From NCBI GenBank assembly GCA_947172415.1, contig OX359191.1, positions 6,262,001 to 6,326,000 of the forward strand: a stretch of DNA of 64,000 nucleotides, in the 5' to 3' direction. The DNA comes from Chondrosia reniformis. Its lineage: Eukaryota > Porifera > Demospongiae > Chondrillida > Chondrillidae. The notes beneath the pieces were generated by a model that was not told the DNA's origin, did not search any database, and saw only the letters and a list, made by a program, of their open reading frames with translations. The translations under genes were made by a program, and so were the position numbers. Below are positions 1 to 9,860 of the stretch, piece after piece; the first letter of the stretch is position 1; every line of letters begins with the position of its first letter.

Positions 1-72
1 TAGACTGCCAACACAGAGGCCAGGGCATCCACAACTGCTATCATTATGAAGATATTATACTTAACTGCACAA
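1..72 (+). CDS. G1 SRCR exon, type A, 3' end
   Basis: The window opens inside a type A SRCR domain, at the last three cysteines (DC, NC, and NC before the donor). The exon ends in phase 1 at GTGAGA. The last block reads ILNC where all other A exons read ILYC or ILFC. Confidence 0.75.
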
Positions 73-3000
73 GTGAGAGAATGTAGTTTAATATATGTAT
101 GTGAGTGCCACCAGTAGACTGAATCACAGAAAATAGTCTCAGGTATATAAGGCAATCTGATGTAATTTAACGTAGATAATTAACATGGCTCCAAGAAAGG
201 ACCTACAAACAGAATGGGCACATAAAATTGAAATTAAGAGATTTTTATTTAGGCCTCCGTTTGGCAGAAAACAGAGGACAAAATCTACCTATAAAAGGCC
301 ATAGGACTATAGAAAAGCTATAGGAGCTTTATATTAAAACCATGAGTTATATTAATAAAAATGATCAATTGGTCAGATTACTATGAAACCGACATATATA
401 ATGGTACATGTGTATGACGTCTTTTTTTAATTCTTCTTCTGTTTTCTGTTATTTTTTACTTATCCATGTGTGTATGTATGTAGGGGTGTAATTGGGTACG
501 TAGGGATGCATTTGAATATATAAATATGCGTGCATGCAAAATCATGTGTGTCATTTCCATGTGCACATACAGTAGAATCTCATTATAGCAGAAGCACAAT
601 CACTTATAGTGAATGTCTCAGTATAGTAAGTACTATTGGCATAATTATATATAATATTAAAATTACAATCAAGTACTATACAGTGCAATTTACAAATTTG
701 TAGAGATGCAAATGAATCCTTGGATGATTACAGTACAAGACTTTTGCCACACTGCTACAGGCTTGATAAATCATTGAAATCCTAAACTTCTGCGTAGAGA
801 GTATATATATATCCTCTAAGTTAGTTTCTTGTAATTATTTGGAGTAACATGTTCCATTTTTGGCTATTTAGCTGTCTGCTCTCCTACCTGTGAACATGGT
901 ACTTGTGTTGCTCCTAATATGTGTGAATGTGAAAATGGATACATTGGTGCATTGTGTGATGAGCGTAAGTTGAGAGATGCATGGGTACACATTGGAAGCA
1001 GTGTGAAGTATTTCTGATACTTTTTATGTTTAGCTGAAGCAATACCATGCATTCTTTCTGATGGTTCTATGGTGGACGATGGGGCAAGCTTTAAATCCGG
1101 AAATCCCTGCATGCCAGATTGGTAACTCAAAGATTTAATAATATCCATATTTTCAAGATTTTTAAGTGATACATAGATTATAATAATATATATACTTTCT
1201 ATTTGTATTAGTACTTGCACAAAGGGAATTGCTGTTTGTCCAGTGAGTCTATCCAGCCTATCTATATAAATAATTGTGTATACCCAGGACTAGGAAAAGG
1301 GTCAATTTGGATCATCATCTGTCCTATTTTAAGATTTTGATATTGATGCATTTTACATATATGTTTGAAAACATACAGTTTCAGTGCAAAAAGATGGCCA
1401 AAAATTAACAGCCTCTATACAATTGATAATAATTGTAGGTTCTCCATTTTGTTATAATGATAAAGTTAAACCCCTTTTCCTCCCCCTAATATGTAAATCA
1501 CCTAATGACCCAGACCTTGACACATACGTATACACATATATCCTGAGACACTGTTCCTATCATGTAGCTACTACATATATATATATACCTATACGTATAT
1601 ACCCATTGTACTAATTCTGAAATATCTCACAAATCCTTCCATTTAAGGAAATCGCATGCCCCACTTGTGTTGCAAGTGCTAAAGCATTACCAGCTCCTGA
1701 CGGTGAATGTTGCAATGTGTGTGCCTGTCCATATAAGGGGAGAGATTTCATGCCTGGAGAAACCTTTGCTTTCGGAGATGGGTGTAACACATGGTAAGCC
1801 TATATATAATGATCATGATCTGACCCTAGATTTACCCCACCTACTCATGTCCCCTGAGGAGTGCAATGAGCTAATGGGCAGAACTGAAGTCCACTTAATG
1901 GGAGTCTCCTAATGCCACTTAAAGTCTCCTTAAAGTCTCCTCTTTGTTTCATTCTTATTATATAGGACTTATCAGTATATATGGTATACAATCAATAGGT
2001 TACACTACAAATATGAACAGTATGTATATATTAATGGAAACATCTATGGCTATATACTCTGCTAATAATTACTATTACAGCTTAAAAGATTTCTGAGCCA
2101 AAGTATGGCTGACCACTATATAATGAAGATAGAGACTATAAGAAAAAGTTTATAGATCTTAAAATGCCCTATACCGTATGGTGCCAAATTTTTTAAGGGC
2201 ACAATTTTTACGGATTGGCCTTCTCCAAGTTTTTGTGCAAATAATTTTCGCAGATGAAGAGCCTCCTGACCTTTTGAAGTGTTTGTTGATAACAGTAATT
2301 AATTGTATTATTAGGTGTGATATTGAGGTATCATACCAATGTGCTGAAGTATTTCGAAGGATTGAATCTTGTAGAAGACATGTAGTCTAGAGATGACAAG
2401 CGGAAGCTTCAGTGTAGAGGCAATGGTGCATGTGTGAAGACAAATACTGCCAAAATTTCGCAGAGCACAATTTTTACAGTTGAAATTTTGCTTCTCAAAC
2501 CATACAGTACATTTCAACATATGAAAAATCTAAGATACTATATTTTCCTACATGCTATGCCTATTCTGTAAAAGAGCCTATAGGGGAACTAAACCTGAAG
2601 AGAGCTTTGGAAGAAGATACAGGAGTCTTTTCCTCCTTCTTTTCCCTTCTTTCATCTTCTTCTCCACTGGTTCAGACTGCCGTTTCTGAGAATTCCGCCC
2701 TTCATCAATGATCCTGGGAGTTTTTGTCTTTTACTTTATCTTGATCTTCTGTGAATCCTTCGCTCTCTATGCTAAATCTAGGGGCCTTATATACACTGTT
2801 TTGGCACCAAAAGTTAAATAAGGTGTTAACTAAGAAACATGATGAAATTTAATTTTATGAAAGGAATGTAAGTCGAATTAAATTTTATGAATTAAACAGA
2901 AAAAGATTAGCAACTACAGGGGCACAGTCAGTACCCATAGGAATACCTACACATTGCTTAAATACAGAACCGTCTACACATGCATAAATGTTGTCAATAA

Positions 3001-3927
3001 GGTAATTAAAGAGCTCTACTAAATGAACAGCTGTGACTACTTTATTGGAGATCTTGTTAGTCAATATATACTGTATGTTTATATGCAATATATACATACA
3101 TACATACAAAACATAAGTAGAGATGTGTACCATTTGGTGTGTGTGTAGTAACTGTGCAGTGAATGGAACTCATACTTGTACTTCTGATGATTGTGGTAAG
3201 AAGCAAAACTTATATTCTCTGTTAATAAAATGTGTGTATATGTGTAAGTGTGTAAGTGTAGGCTGTATTTTAAAGGGTATCTAATTCACTACTTAGAACC
3301 TATGCCAGAGTGTTCACACGACCTCTGTGATAGTTTGAATGATGAAGAGAAGATTAGCACCTATTGCTACATGTAAGTGTAATGCGTTCTTCATTTCCAT
3401 TGTTAGATAATTCTTTAGTGGAAGATAATAAAAATCATGATGTATACCCATTTTAATCACATGATCTTACAACATAATTCTGAAACAATATTAATTGAAC
3501 TAATTAAACGCTGGTTTTCTCCTTGCATGATTTAGAGATGCTGATGTTTCCCTAGGAACCATTCAGTATGTGCACCCATCTGGTGGTTGCTTCCCTGTTA
3601 CAACATGTGCTTCCTGCTATTACAACAAGCAAGAGAAGGCCATTCCAAGAAGGTGCAGCAGCATCACGGAATTCCAGTGCAGAGTACAAGCCTTTGATAG
3701 TCAAAGATGTCTGAATAGACTCGGAAGTTGCATCACCAAGCGCTCCAGATATGCAGATGTGTGTTACTATATAAAGATATACACATTTCTTGCTATATAT
3801 ATATATGCTTACATTGCTGGTGATTATTTATTTATATACCATATATACGTAGGTACCAGATTCAAGGAAGACTCCTGATAGATTTAGATGTTTCTTGAAC
3901 AAGAAACGAGGACCAGGCTCAATTTAA
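1..3927 (+). CDS. G1: 3' part of SRCR-EGF-VWC secreted protein gene (5' end outside window)
   Basis: Exons read at 1-72 (end of an SRCR), 872-964 (EGF), 1034-1121, 1212-1242, 1648-1793 and 3149-3195 (two VWC-like modules), 3297-3372, 3536-3758 and 3853-3927 (cysteine-rich C terminus, stop TAA). Every intron is GT-AG and the phases chain as 1,1,2,0,2,1,2,0, which is the main support for the model. The only weak donor is the last one (GTGTGT after 3758). No transmembrane segment is seen if that last intron is spliced, so the product is probably secreted. The fourth intron (1794-3148) is enlarged by a TA-flanked MITE and by a 0.5 kb insertion not found in G2-G4. Paralogy with G2-G4 is seen directly; the function in recognition or adhesion is inferred from the domain families. 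Confidence 0.8.
184..420. repeat. Half of a long-TIR MITE in the SRCR-to-EGF intron of G1
   Basis: The stretch from GGCTCCAAGAAAGGACC to GTACATGTGTATGAC matches, in inverse orientation, one half of the complete element at 25737-26099. The same half-copy sits in the equivalent intron of G2 (about 15921-16160), G3 (33962-34204) and G4 (44489-44741), so it predates the gene duplications. Confidence 0.7.
568..640. repeat. Tigger/pogo-like terminal repeat fragment
   Basis: ACAGTAGAATCTCATTATAG followed by a decayed inverse-like run resembles pogo/Tigger terminal repeats (CAGTAGAACCTC type). The same fragment recurs near 16309, 34352 and 44889 in the same intron. No transposase lies next to it. 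Confidence 0.4.
872..964 (+). CDS. G1 EGF-like exon
   Basis: Phase 1-1 exon encoding one EGF repeat with six cysteines: [14 protein letters not shown], then [14 protein letters not shown]. Two residues (APN, CEN) differ from the APD and CED of G2-G4. It joins the SRCR block to the VWC block. Confidence 0.85.
1034..3195 (+). CDS. G1 VWC-like modules (exons 1034-1121, 1212-1242, 1648-1793, 3149-3195)
   Basis: The four exons join to two von Willebrand factor C-like modules. The first reads from [17 protein letters not shown] through [10 protein letters not shown] to [19 protein letters not shown], the usual CxxC then CC-x-x-C ending. The second starts at [17 protein letters not shown] and ends in [10 protein letters not shown]. 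The exon at 1648 spans the end of one module and the start of the next. The large intron 1794-3148 holds a MITE and a minus-strand Penelope-like fragment. The VWC call rests on cysteine spacing, not on a search. Confidence 0.75.
2170..2510. repeat. MITE in the VWC intron of G1
   Basis: Ends ATACCGTATGGTGCCAAATT and, inverted, TACTGTATGGTTTGAGAAGC form terminal inverted repeats next to TA. The inside is rich in runs such as AATTTTCGCAGA. Homologous copies occupy the same intron in G2 (17901-18269), G3 (35922-36281) and G4 (46472-46840). Confidence 0.65.
2525..3060 (-). mobile_element. G1-only insertion with minus-strand Penelope-like RT fragment
   Basis: This stretch is missing from the same intron of G2, G3 and G4. 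On the minus strand, 3060-2885 reads [20 protein letters not shown] and [11 protein letters not shown], the same reverse transcriptase stretch seen at 27380-27530 (plus strand). The remainder (2525-2880) contains a pyrimidine-rich tract and no recognisable gene. Confidence 0.6.
3297..3927 (+). CDS. G1 cysteine-rich C-terminal exons (3297-3372, 3536-3758, 3853-3927)
   Basis: The first exon encodes [18 protein letters not shown]. The second encodes about 74 residues with many cysteines, including [19 protein letters not shown] and RCLNRLGSC. The last exon, read in phase 0, gives [18 protein letters not shown] and a stop. I do not recognise this domain. If the last intron were not spliced, the frame would stay open through a TA-microsatellite-coded Tyr/Ile stretch and stop at 3878. 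Confidence 0.65.
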
Positions 3928-4235
3928 AGTGTATCTTTAGAATAACCTCCAACAAACAAGATTGAACTATCTTGTTTACTCTAAGACTTGTGGTTTAGTT
4001 ATCGCTTTATTAAGATAATGGACTATAGTATATTTTAGGACATTTAGAACAAGTGACTATATAGTAATCTAAAGTAAATATAATTCATTGGTTCTTGAGA
4101 GAATCATGTAATTCAAATATATAGGCAGCTTTTAACACACATTTCAGAGAACATTAATATTAAATCTTACAGCACGAAGTAAGCATTTTATCTATACATT
4201 ACATACAGTAAGAGAAGAGATATATGATCTTTATT
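3928..4235. other. 3' flank of G1, no gene seen
   Basis: AT-rich sequence after the stop, kept in all four 3' ends (19512, 37168 and 48083 onward). It holds an imperfect inverted repeat (CAAACAAGATTGAACTATCTTGTTTACT) just after the stop that could be part of the 3' end of the mRNA. No clear polyadenylation signal is seen. Confidence 0.4.
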
Positions 4236-5130
4236 CCCAGTTCTGACTGGAAGTCCAAGTACTAGTACCTCTGCAAATGATCTTTATAAGGAACTCCTAA
4301 TGTTACTGGGATTATCTGATACTCCTAAACAAGAAAGATCCTAAGCTTCAATAAGGCCCTTGCTGAAATAATTCATTATGCTGTGGTTAATTGCAACAGA
4401 ACAACTGCTGCTGAGCTGGCTAGTGCCAATTTGATCAGCCTATCAGTGGAGCTGACATATAGATCTGCATTGAATGCAGGGGCAGATAATTAAGAATACC
4501 ATCAGAGATTTGTATGGACACTGTGTGCATTTCATTTTTACCAGAACAGACTGTGGTACAGACTTCTTAATTACAGAAGGGTAGCTTTCAGATTAACGAT
4601 CTCTCAGGATTTGCAGAACTTGCCAAATGCTAGGCTGTGTGGAAATGACAGGATTTTATTGTCAGCGTACGTACATATAATAGGTACAGGGGTTTGTGCT
4701 TTAGTAGAGGTCTCATGCCTAACTGAATCACTTGCATTCTCCCTTAACCCTATCAGGGGTTCGTGATCTGCGCATATTACAATACAAGATCCCGATGGTG
4801 TTGTTGTATTTGATCAGTTTTTGACAAGTCTGAGGATCAATAATATCCCTGAAACCTCCTCCAAAGATAGCTCATGGATTTTCTGTATTTTGAGTGGGGT
4901 AGCAGAAATAAGGCAGACACAAGATATAACATTTGATGTTGCTGTTGAGCGTATCATATATGACAAGGACAAATTGAAACTGAATCCACAACTCTAAAAG
5001 AAATAACCATAAATGGTTCTGTTATCATGGAAATATCTATTATTCGCTACAATAGCTATTTTGAAGGAAGGTACTTCTTGCCAACTGTTGGATACAAATT
5101 TGTATTCAAAAGGGAAGCCATATATATATA
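4236..5130 (+). pseudogene. Decayed coding region of unknown family, copy 1
   Basis: Coding-like stretches appear in shifting plus frames: DLYKELLMLLGLSDTP, TTAAELASANLISLSVEL, TIRDLYGHCVHFIFTRTDC, TIQDPDGVVVFDQFLTSLR, and EITINGSVIMEISIIRYNS. Frameshifts and stops part them, and the indels differ between the four copies (4236, 19827, 37481, 48390). I do not recognise the family. It lies just 3' of each SRCR gene, so it may be an old neighbour duplicated with the array. Confidence 0.5.
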
Positions 5131-5342
5131 TATATATAGACCTTGATACTACCTATACCCAGCTGGACCAGAAAGAGGTGATTGCATGCATGAAATCAAA
5201 TATCTGGACTATACTCTCTTTTGAAATGTGCCTTTTTATAAAGAGGATAAGACTTGCATAGGATTTAGATCCATCTAGCTATCCAACCATCCATCTATAT
5301 ATCTAGAGTATCTATATATATATGTGCCATACTCTTGAATTT

Positions 5343-5475
5343 TTAGAATATGGAGACTGTGTTACGATAATATGTAAAAATGGAGGCAGATGTATATGAC
5401 AGTGGCTGATATCAAGAAAATATGAATGTGCCTGTCCTCCCTGATATACACTGGAGAAACATGCGAAACCAGTGT
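5343..5475 (+). pseudogene. Decayed EGF-like exon
   Basis: YGDCVTIICKNGGRCI is followed by a stop, then YECACPP, a one-base shift, and GYTGETCETS before a GTAAGT donor. It looks like an EGF exon broken by a stop and a frameshift. It is present only in the G1 flank. Confidence 0.55.
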
Positions 5476-5576
5476 AAGTGTACTACATACATCAGTCATC
5501 TGACAAAGATACAGCCAAAGTGAGGTCGACCTGAGTCATTGTACAGTTCAATGAATGTATATAGTCACTTATATAG

Positions 5577-6140
5577 GTACCTCATGTAAGCACAAAATTA
5601 GTCAGTACAGTTAGTTTGTATGTTTGTACAGTAATGTAACAGCTAAAGAGTCAGTTACTGGATGAGGGTAATATTGATCATTTTGTGATTTAAAGTATGT
5701 ATGTAGCAGATCTAATCATGTACCTTATCACTAATACTTACTGAAATTGTCAGGTGGTTGGTTGGAAAGTTGGGTGTAACATCAAGTCATTTTTACAGAA
5801 CAGTATAAGGATGTATGAGCTTCATTGATTAAGTATTAGCTAGAAATATTTCAATTAAAGAGCCAATGACATTATTTATTCACATTACTAGAGCTACAGG
5901 TACTGTATATTATAAAAACAATTATGTTGCCTTGTTAGTACTCTTTCACATAAGCACTCAAAAGTGACTCTTTAGCCACTTTTCCAAAGAGTACATTTTC
6001 AGTAGCTGAGAAGCTGAGAACTGGTCATATTCTAAATATAGTAAATCTATATATACGTATACGTACATTGTGTATGGACACATTTGGTAACCTGTACAAA
6101 GAGGAGAATGTTAATTCATTCTACATCTCCCCTCTGCAGT
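5577..6140 (+). pseudogene. Remnant of the RING-H2 gene intron in the G1 flank
   Basis: From CCTCATGTAAGCACAAAATT to CCCCTCTGCAG this matches the intron between exons 1 and 2 of the RING gene at 50729-51281. The flanking exons are gone: homology starts at the donor and ends at the acceptor, and the next exon is replaced by unrelated sequence. Confidence 0.6.
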
Positions 6141-6257
6141 AGTTCTATTCTATTCAACTATTATATTCAACAGCCTTATAAGCTTTTACACATGACCAGC
6201 GAAAAGGTCATAGTATTAGTATAAACATAGGTAGTAGTATTCATTAGGCACAAGTAG

Positions 6258-6327
6258 GTGACTGTGGTTATGATGGTAATTCTGCAGGCTCTCTTTCGAC
6301 TGTTACTTGCGGAATACATTGTACTTG
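6258..6327 (+). pseudogene. Orphan VWC-like exon, copy 1
   Basis: Between a CAAGTAG acceptor and a GTGAGT donor lie 70 bases reading DCGYDGNSAGSLSTVTC then IHCT, phase 1 in and phase 2 out, the same phases as the first VWC exon of the array genes. Copies at 21346-21415 and 52797-52866 keep it open. No partner exons are seen nearby on this strand. Confidence 0.4.
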
Positions 6328-6486
6328 GTGAGTTAAAGTCATTTTCATTCTAATGTCCCTTCTACATCAAGTCTACTATCATTATAGGTTACGTCCCGCC
6401 CTTAGTTTCCAGTCAAACAAGTGGAGATGGTTAAGTGTAAACTATACAAGTGAATAAACACAAACCACATGGACTGTTGTTAAAGT

Positions 6487-6798
6487 AAACTACTCCAGCA
6501 TCCATAGTATGGTCACAGTTATGCTTGTCCACTCCCTTATGATCACATTGAAATAAGGAGTGCTAGCCTTCATTGCCTCTACACTCTAAATCTTGGAACC
6601 AGATCTTCTGATCATGAGTAGTGCCCTCTCCAAAGAAGGCCCTCTTAGTGGCATTGCTTGCATTATTATATCCCAGTTGCCGACATACCACTTTGGTATC
6701 ATTAATGGCCCATCCCTTTCACAGATACATAGTACCCCATTGTTGTTATAAAACATCACAACACGGCCAGCAGTGGCATTGCCTCTAACCATCTCAAG
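6487..6798 (-). pseudogene. Minus-strand SRCR pseudogene exon a, copy 1
   Basis: Reads VRGNATAGRVVMFYNNNGV, then after a frameshift KGWAINDTKVVCRQLGYNNA and FGEGT, then CDHTMDAGVV: an SRCR domain with a broken frame at the WGTVCD site. The domain is unlike the plus-strand types A and B. Confidence 0.7.
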
Positions 6799-6998
6799 AT
6801 ATTGTGATTAGGACAACTAAGATGCATTTCATGAAGAAGACTAAAATTGTATGAAAAATCTAAAGTTTTAAGCATCATTATCATTTGACTCTTGAAATAT
6901 CACACCCACCCATGTCGCCAATGAGCTAATGGGTGGAACCAAAGTCAACTTAACTGTACGTACACTGGATTTTTTATTATAATAGTAGTTACTTATAG

Positions 6999-7190
6999 AC
7001 AGATTACACCAGCATCCTCATTGTGGTGACAATCGTGGCTGCCAACACTAAGGCCACAGTCCTATAATGAAGTTTCATCTCCTTGGCAATTACATCATCC
7101 AACCAGATTGGGTCTTTCCCTCTCCAAACGTTACCATGGTTACTGCACTTAGTGATGTTTGGAAACCAAGCTGATGACATGCAACTTATG
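6999..7190 (-). pseudogene. Minus-strand SRCR pseudogene exon b, copy 1
   Basis: Encodes the C-terminal two thirds of a second SRCR: PIWLDDV, then after a shift CQGDETSL, a stop, DCGLSVGSHDCHHNEDAGVI. It lies beside exon a in the same orientation, so a two-SRCR gene once ran opposite to the array. Confidence 0.65.
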
Positions 7191-7780
7191 CATACATGCA
7201 TTCTTTTAACCGCAATGTAATTTGGATAAATCATAATCGTTTCCCGATACATATTATAATGTATACTTTGTTTTCTGTGCATATTACCAATTATTTGTTT
7301 GTCATGCATTTCATTTCTTTGACTTTACATGCATTTAGATTGTTATATAATTAAAAGTGTACCCCCGTGTATTTAGCTACAAATAAACGTGTATATTATA
7401 TACATACCTATTATGTATATGTATCAGAAACTAGTAGAAGTATATGATATTGTAGAGTCTTATTGTTGCATCTGACTATTGTATACACTAGATGATTGTG
7501 ATTGAGCAAATTATGCAACAGAATGAATCAGTTTACTAGATGTTCATAGAACGCATACCCTGTGGGCTACTGTGCAGTTGCACTACTCAAAGTAGAAGGG
7601 GATGTACACGTAAGACTCAGTACGTATACGAGTCACTGAGCTGACTTGGTTGAGTCCACACACGTGGCCTATATGGTTCCGGTAAAATAGCCACCCGTAA
7701 GCAGAAAACCTGAGAAAAACATGCGCTCCTATTCTTCTAGGACTAGACAAGGGAGTAGGCTCGTTTAACGACATGTATAT
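7191..7780. other. Intergenic stretch, no gene seen
   Basis: AT-rich to 7560, then a part with more CpG (7600-7780) that recurs at about 22690-22840 and 54180-54325. No coding pattern or RNA gene is seen. Confidence 0.4.
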
Positions 7781-8114
7781 CACTGGCGTAGGAAGCAGGG
7801 GGGCGCGGGGGGCTGGCGCCCCCCCAAGCACCAGCGAAGGTGTGCTGGGCCCCTCCTAAAAATAGGGCAACACTGCCAAAGACTTCGTGGGAGCAAACAG
7901 CCGTCGCATGAACTATTTTGGCAAGTTTAGCTAACACTGAATCTTTTTCATTAGTAATGTAAGTTTTGTATAGTTTGAGTTTGATTTAAAGCTGTGACTA
8001 CATAGGCAATGAAATAATAGTATATTAAAACGTCAAAAAATTTTTCGCTCGCTTCGCTCGCAAACCTTACATTATTACAGCCCCCCCATTCTTAAACTAC
8101 TTCCTACGCCCCTG
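7781..8114. mobile_element. hAT-type MITE
   Basis: Ends CACTGGCGTAGGAAGCA and, inverted, CAGGGGCGTAGGAAGTA are typical hAT terminal repeats. The G2-G3 and G4-G5 intervals lack it (compare 22840-22856). It contains TTCGCTCGCTTCGCTCGC, often met in such elements. The flanks share only TATAT, so the 8 bp target duplication is not clean. Confidence 0.75.
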
Positions 8115-8344
8115 TATATACATGCGAAAAGCTGGCTGCAGGAAGCTTTCTGCAGAGATCTGCAAGTGGCAAGGCACTAAATGGCGTTTGTTATACACGT
8201 ACATACATACATACGTACATACATACGGACATACATATGGACACAACCAATTGCTTAACCCTACCACATGCTGCGCACAGGGTAATAAATGAACGAAGGT
8301 CCTTATCAACTGAAGAGTAGAAATATATAAGGAAGTACACTATA

Positions 8345-9096
8345 GATATCAGAGAGTACGGTAGTATTTTCTTATGTAGGGAATGGATGGTATTGGTTGT
8401 TTTGTTTTCCCTATACATTTGTATATAATCGAAAATTTCCGAAATAGGCTGAAAATCGCCGAAAAAAGCTATGTATAGTTAAAAATAGACCAGCCTTGCT
8501 ATAAACTCGCCTTTAAGGCAAGCGACCGTGTTCCGCTAACAAATGAACGAACTTTGAAATATCCCATTTACGATTTTCTTCTTCGCCCGCTGTAACTAAA
8601 AAGGAAATAACCCTTCGGACTACTTCTTAAGCGAAAATACTCTAAATTTTCCGAGCTGTATTCTTTTATAGGAACGAAAGCGATCGATAACGTTAATATT
8701 GAGTATGACGGTTTTCATGGCCCCATGGCTCAGAGTCAAGGCTTCAATAAAGTCGATGATGTCAGAGTCAGTCGGAGATTGCAGAACATCTAATTCCTAT
8801 ATATATAGCTTATGCTCCATAAAAGTACAGAAACTAGAGAACAATAAAAATTTTCAACAAAAATAGGTAGAAGCTGTAGGGATGGCACAAAAAGCACAGA
8901 AACAAGAAAGGGATGTTACACAGTGAAGCAATATTTATGCATGAATCCTACAAGCAAGGGTGTTGTAGGATTCATGCATAAAATTAATAATGCTTCACTG
9001 TGTAACATCCCTTTCTTATTTCAGTGCTTTTTGTGCCATCCCTACAGCTTCTACCTATTTTTGTTGAAAATTTTTATTGTTCTCTAGTTTCTGTAC
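8345..9096. repeat. Foldback element with about 130 bp arms
   Basis: The part 8825-9096 is a near-perfect hairpin: GTACAGAAACTAGAGAACAA at the left returns inverted at the right end, and the arms meet around a 13-base loop (8952-8964) between GCATGAATCCTAC and GTAGGATTCATGC. The element seems to begin near the short hairpin AGAGAGTACGGTAGTA at 8349. Related copies lie at 23035-23690 and 54517-55425. Confidence 0.8.
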
Positions 9097-9540
9097 TTTC
9101 AACTCAAGTTTACCTTATCTTAAATGATGTTACAGTATATGTACGTTATTTTAACTCTTCAAAAGAGGGACATCTTTGTTAGTCTTCCAACAACATAGTC
9201 ACCAATGTCCTTTGATTTTCTGAGATCTAGCAGTCAGAAAAATTGCATTGTGGTATGTATTGCCACTAATGTCCCTAAGATAGATCAATAGGTTTCTTAA
9301 GATGCATGGGGATCAGTGCTTAAGTGCTTTCAAGAAAACCAAAAGAAAGGACTATGCTATTCCTCCATAACTTCCATTGACTGTCACATTTAAATACTTA
9401 CAAGAAAATCAAAGGACATTGGTGATTATGACTATTGTAATTTTCTCCCTTTGCTGAGCATAAGTAATTGATATCAATATAGACACCTTTCGCCATGGTG
9501 TGGAAGTTTAATTGGGGGGGGGAGCCCCCCTGCATGCATG
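9097..9540. other. Upstream region of G2, no gene seen
   Basis: AT-rich, with repeated short runs such as GTCCTTTGATTTTC and its inverse AAAATCAAAGGAC (9209 and 9407), suggesting a decayed inverted-repeat element. This part is absent from the other two promoters. Confidence 0.35.
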
Positions 9541-9784
9541 GTTAATTGAGGGCGAATAAGCCCCGTTGCATGGCTTGCAATTGGAAGTTTAATTGAGGGC
9601 GAATAAGCCCCGCCCCTATAGTGCAACACAATATTATATCGGGTCGAGAGTCGTCGGACCTTATCACGCAGTCAATAAGGTCTGACTTCCCTGGCTTGGC
9701 TTGAGTTACAATCACTAATTTTAGGTAGCGAAACGTTTTCTCTAAAATAAAGGTCTGCTGTGATCTCAATCAAGTTACAAGGAG
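9541..9784 (+). promoter_or_regulatory. G2 promoter and 5' UTR region
   Basis: Two copies of TTAATTGAGGGCGAATAAGC (starting 9542 and 9589), a GC-rich CCCCGCCCC run, an AT run ATATTATATC and a dyad (about 9656-9690) stand in that order before the ATG. The same block precedes the signal-peptide exon of G3 and G5 and nothing else, so it is the likely promoter. Here the dyad has one mismatch (GTCGGACC). The transcription start cannot be placed. Confidence 0.6.
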
Positions 9785-9860
9785 ATGCATCAGCGTACTG
9801 TCGGCCTACTGTTACTCGCTCTTTTTGCTATTCTTGCTGTGAATAGCAATCCAACAAAAG
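9785..9860 (+). CDS. G2 signal-peptide exon
   Basis: ATG opens [18 protein letters not shown] and ends NSNPTK with a phase 1 GTAAGG donor: a short basic start, a leucine-rich core and a plausible cleavage site after AVNS. The exon recurs at 24294 and 56031, which fixes the start of the family. It splices in frame to SRCR1 (junction codon GAT). Confidence 0.9.

Noticed and set aside
864..1220. Minus-strand frame ([17 protein letters not shown]...) repeated at four EGF/VWC sites
   Set aside because: It runs opposite to plus-strand exons with clear EGF and VWC cysteines and is an antisense shadow.
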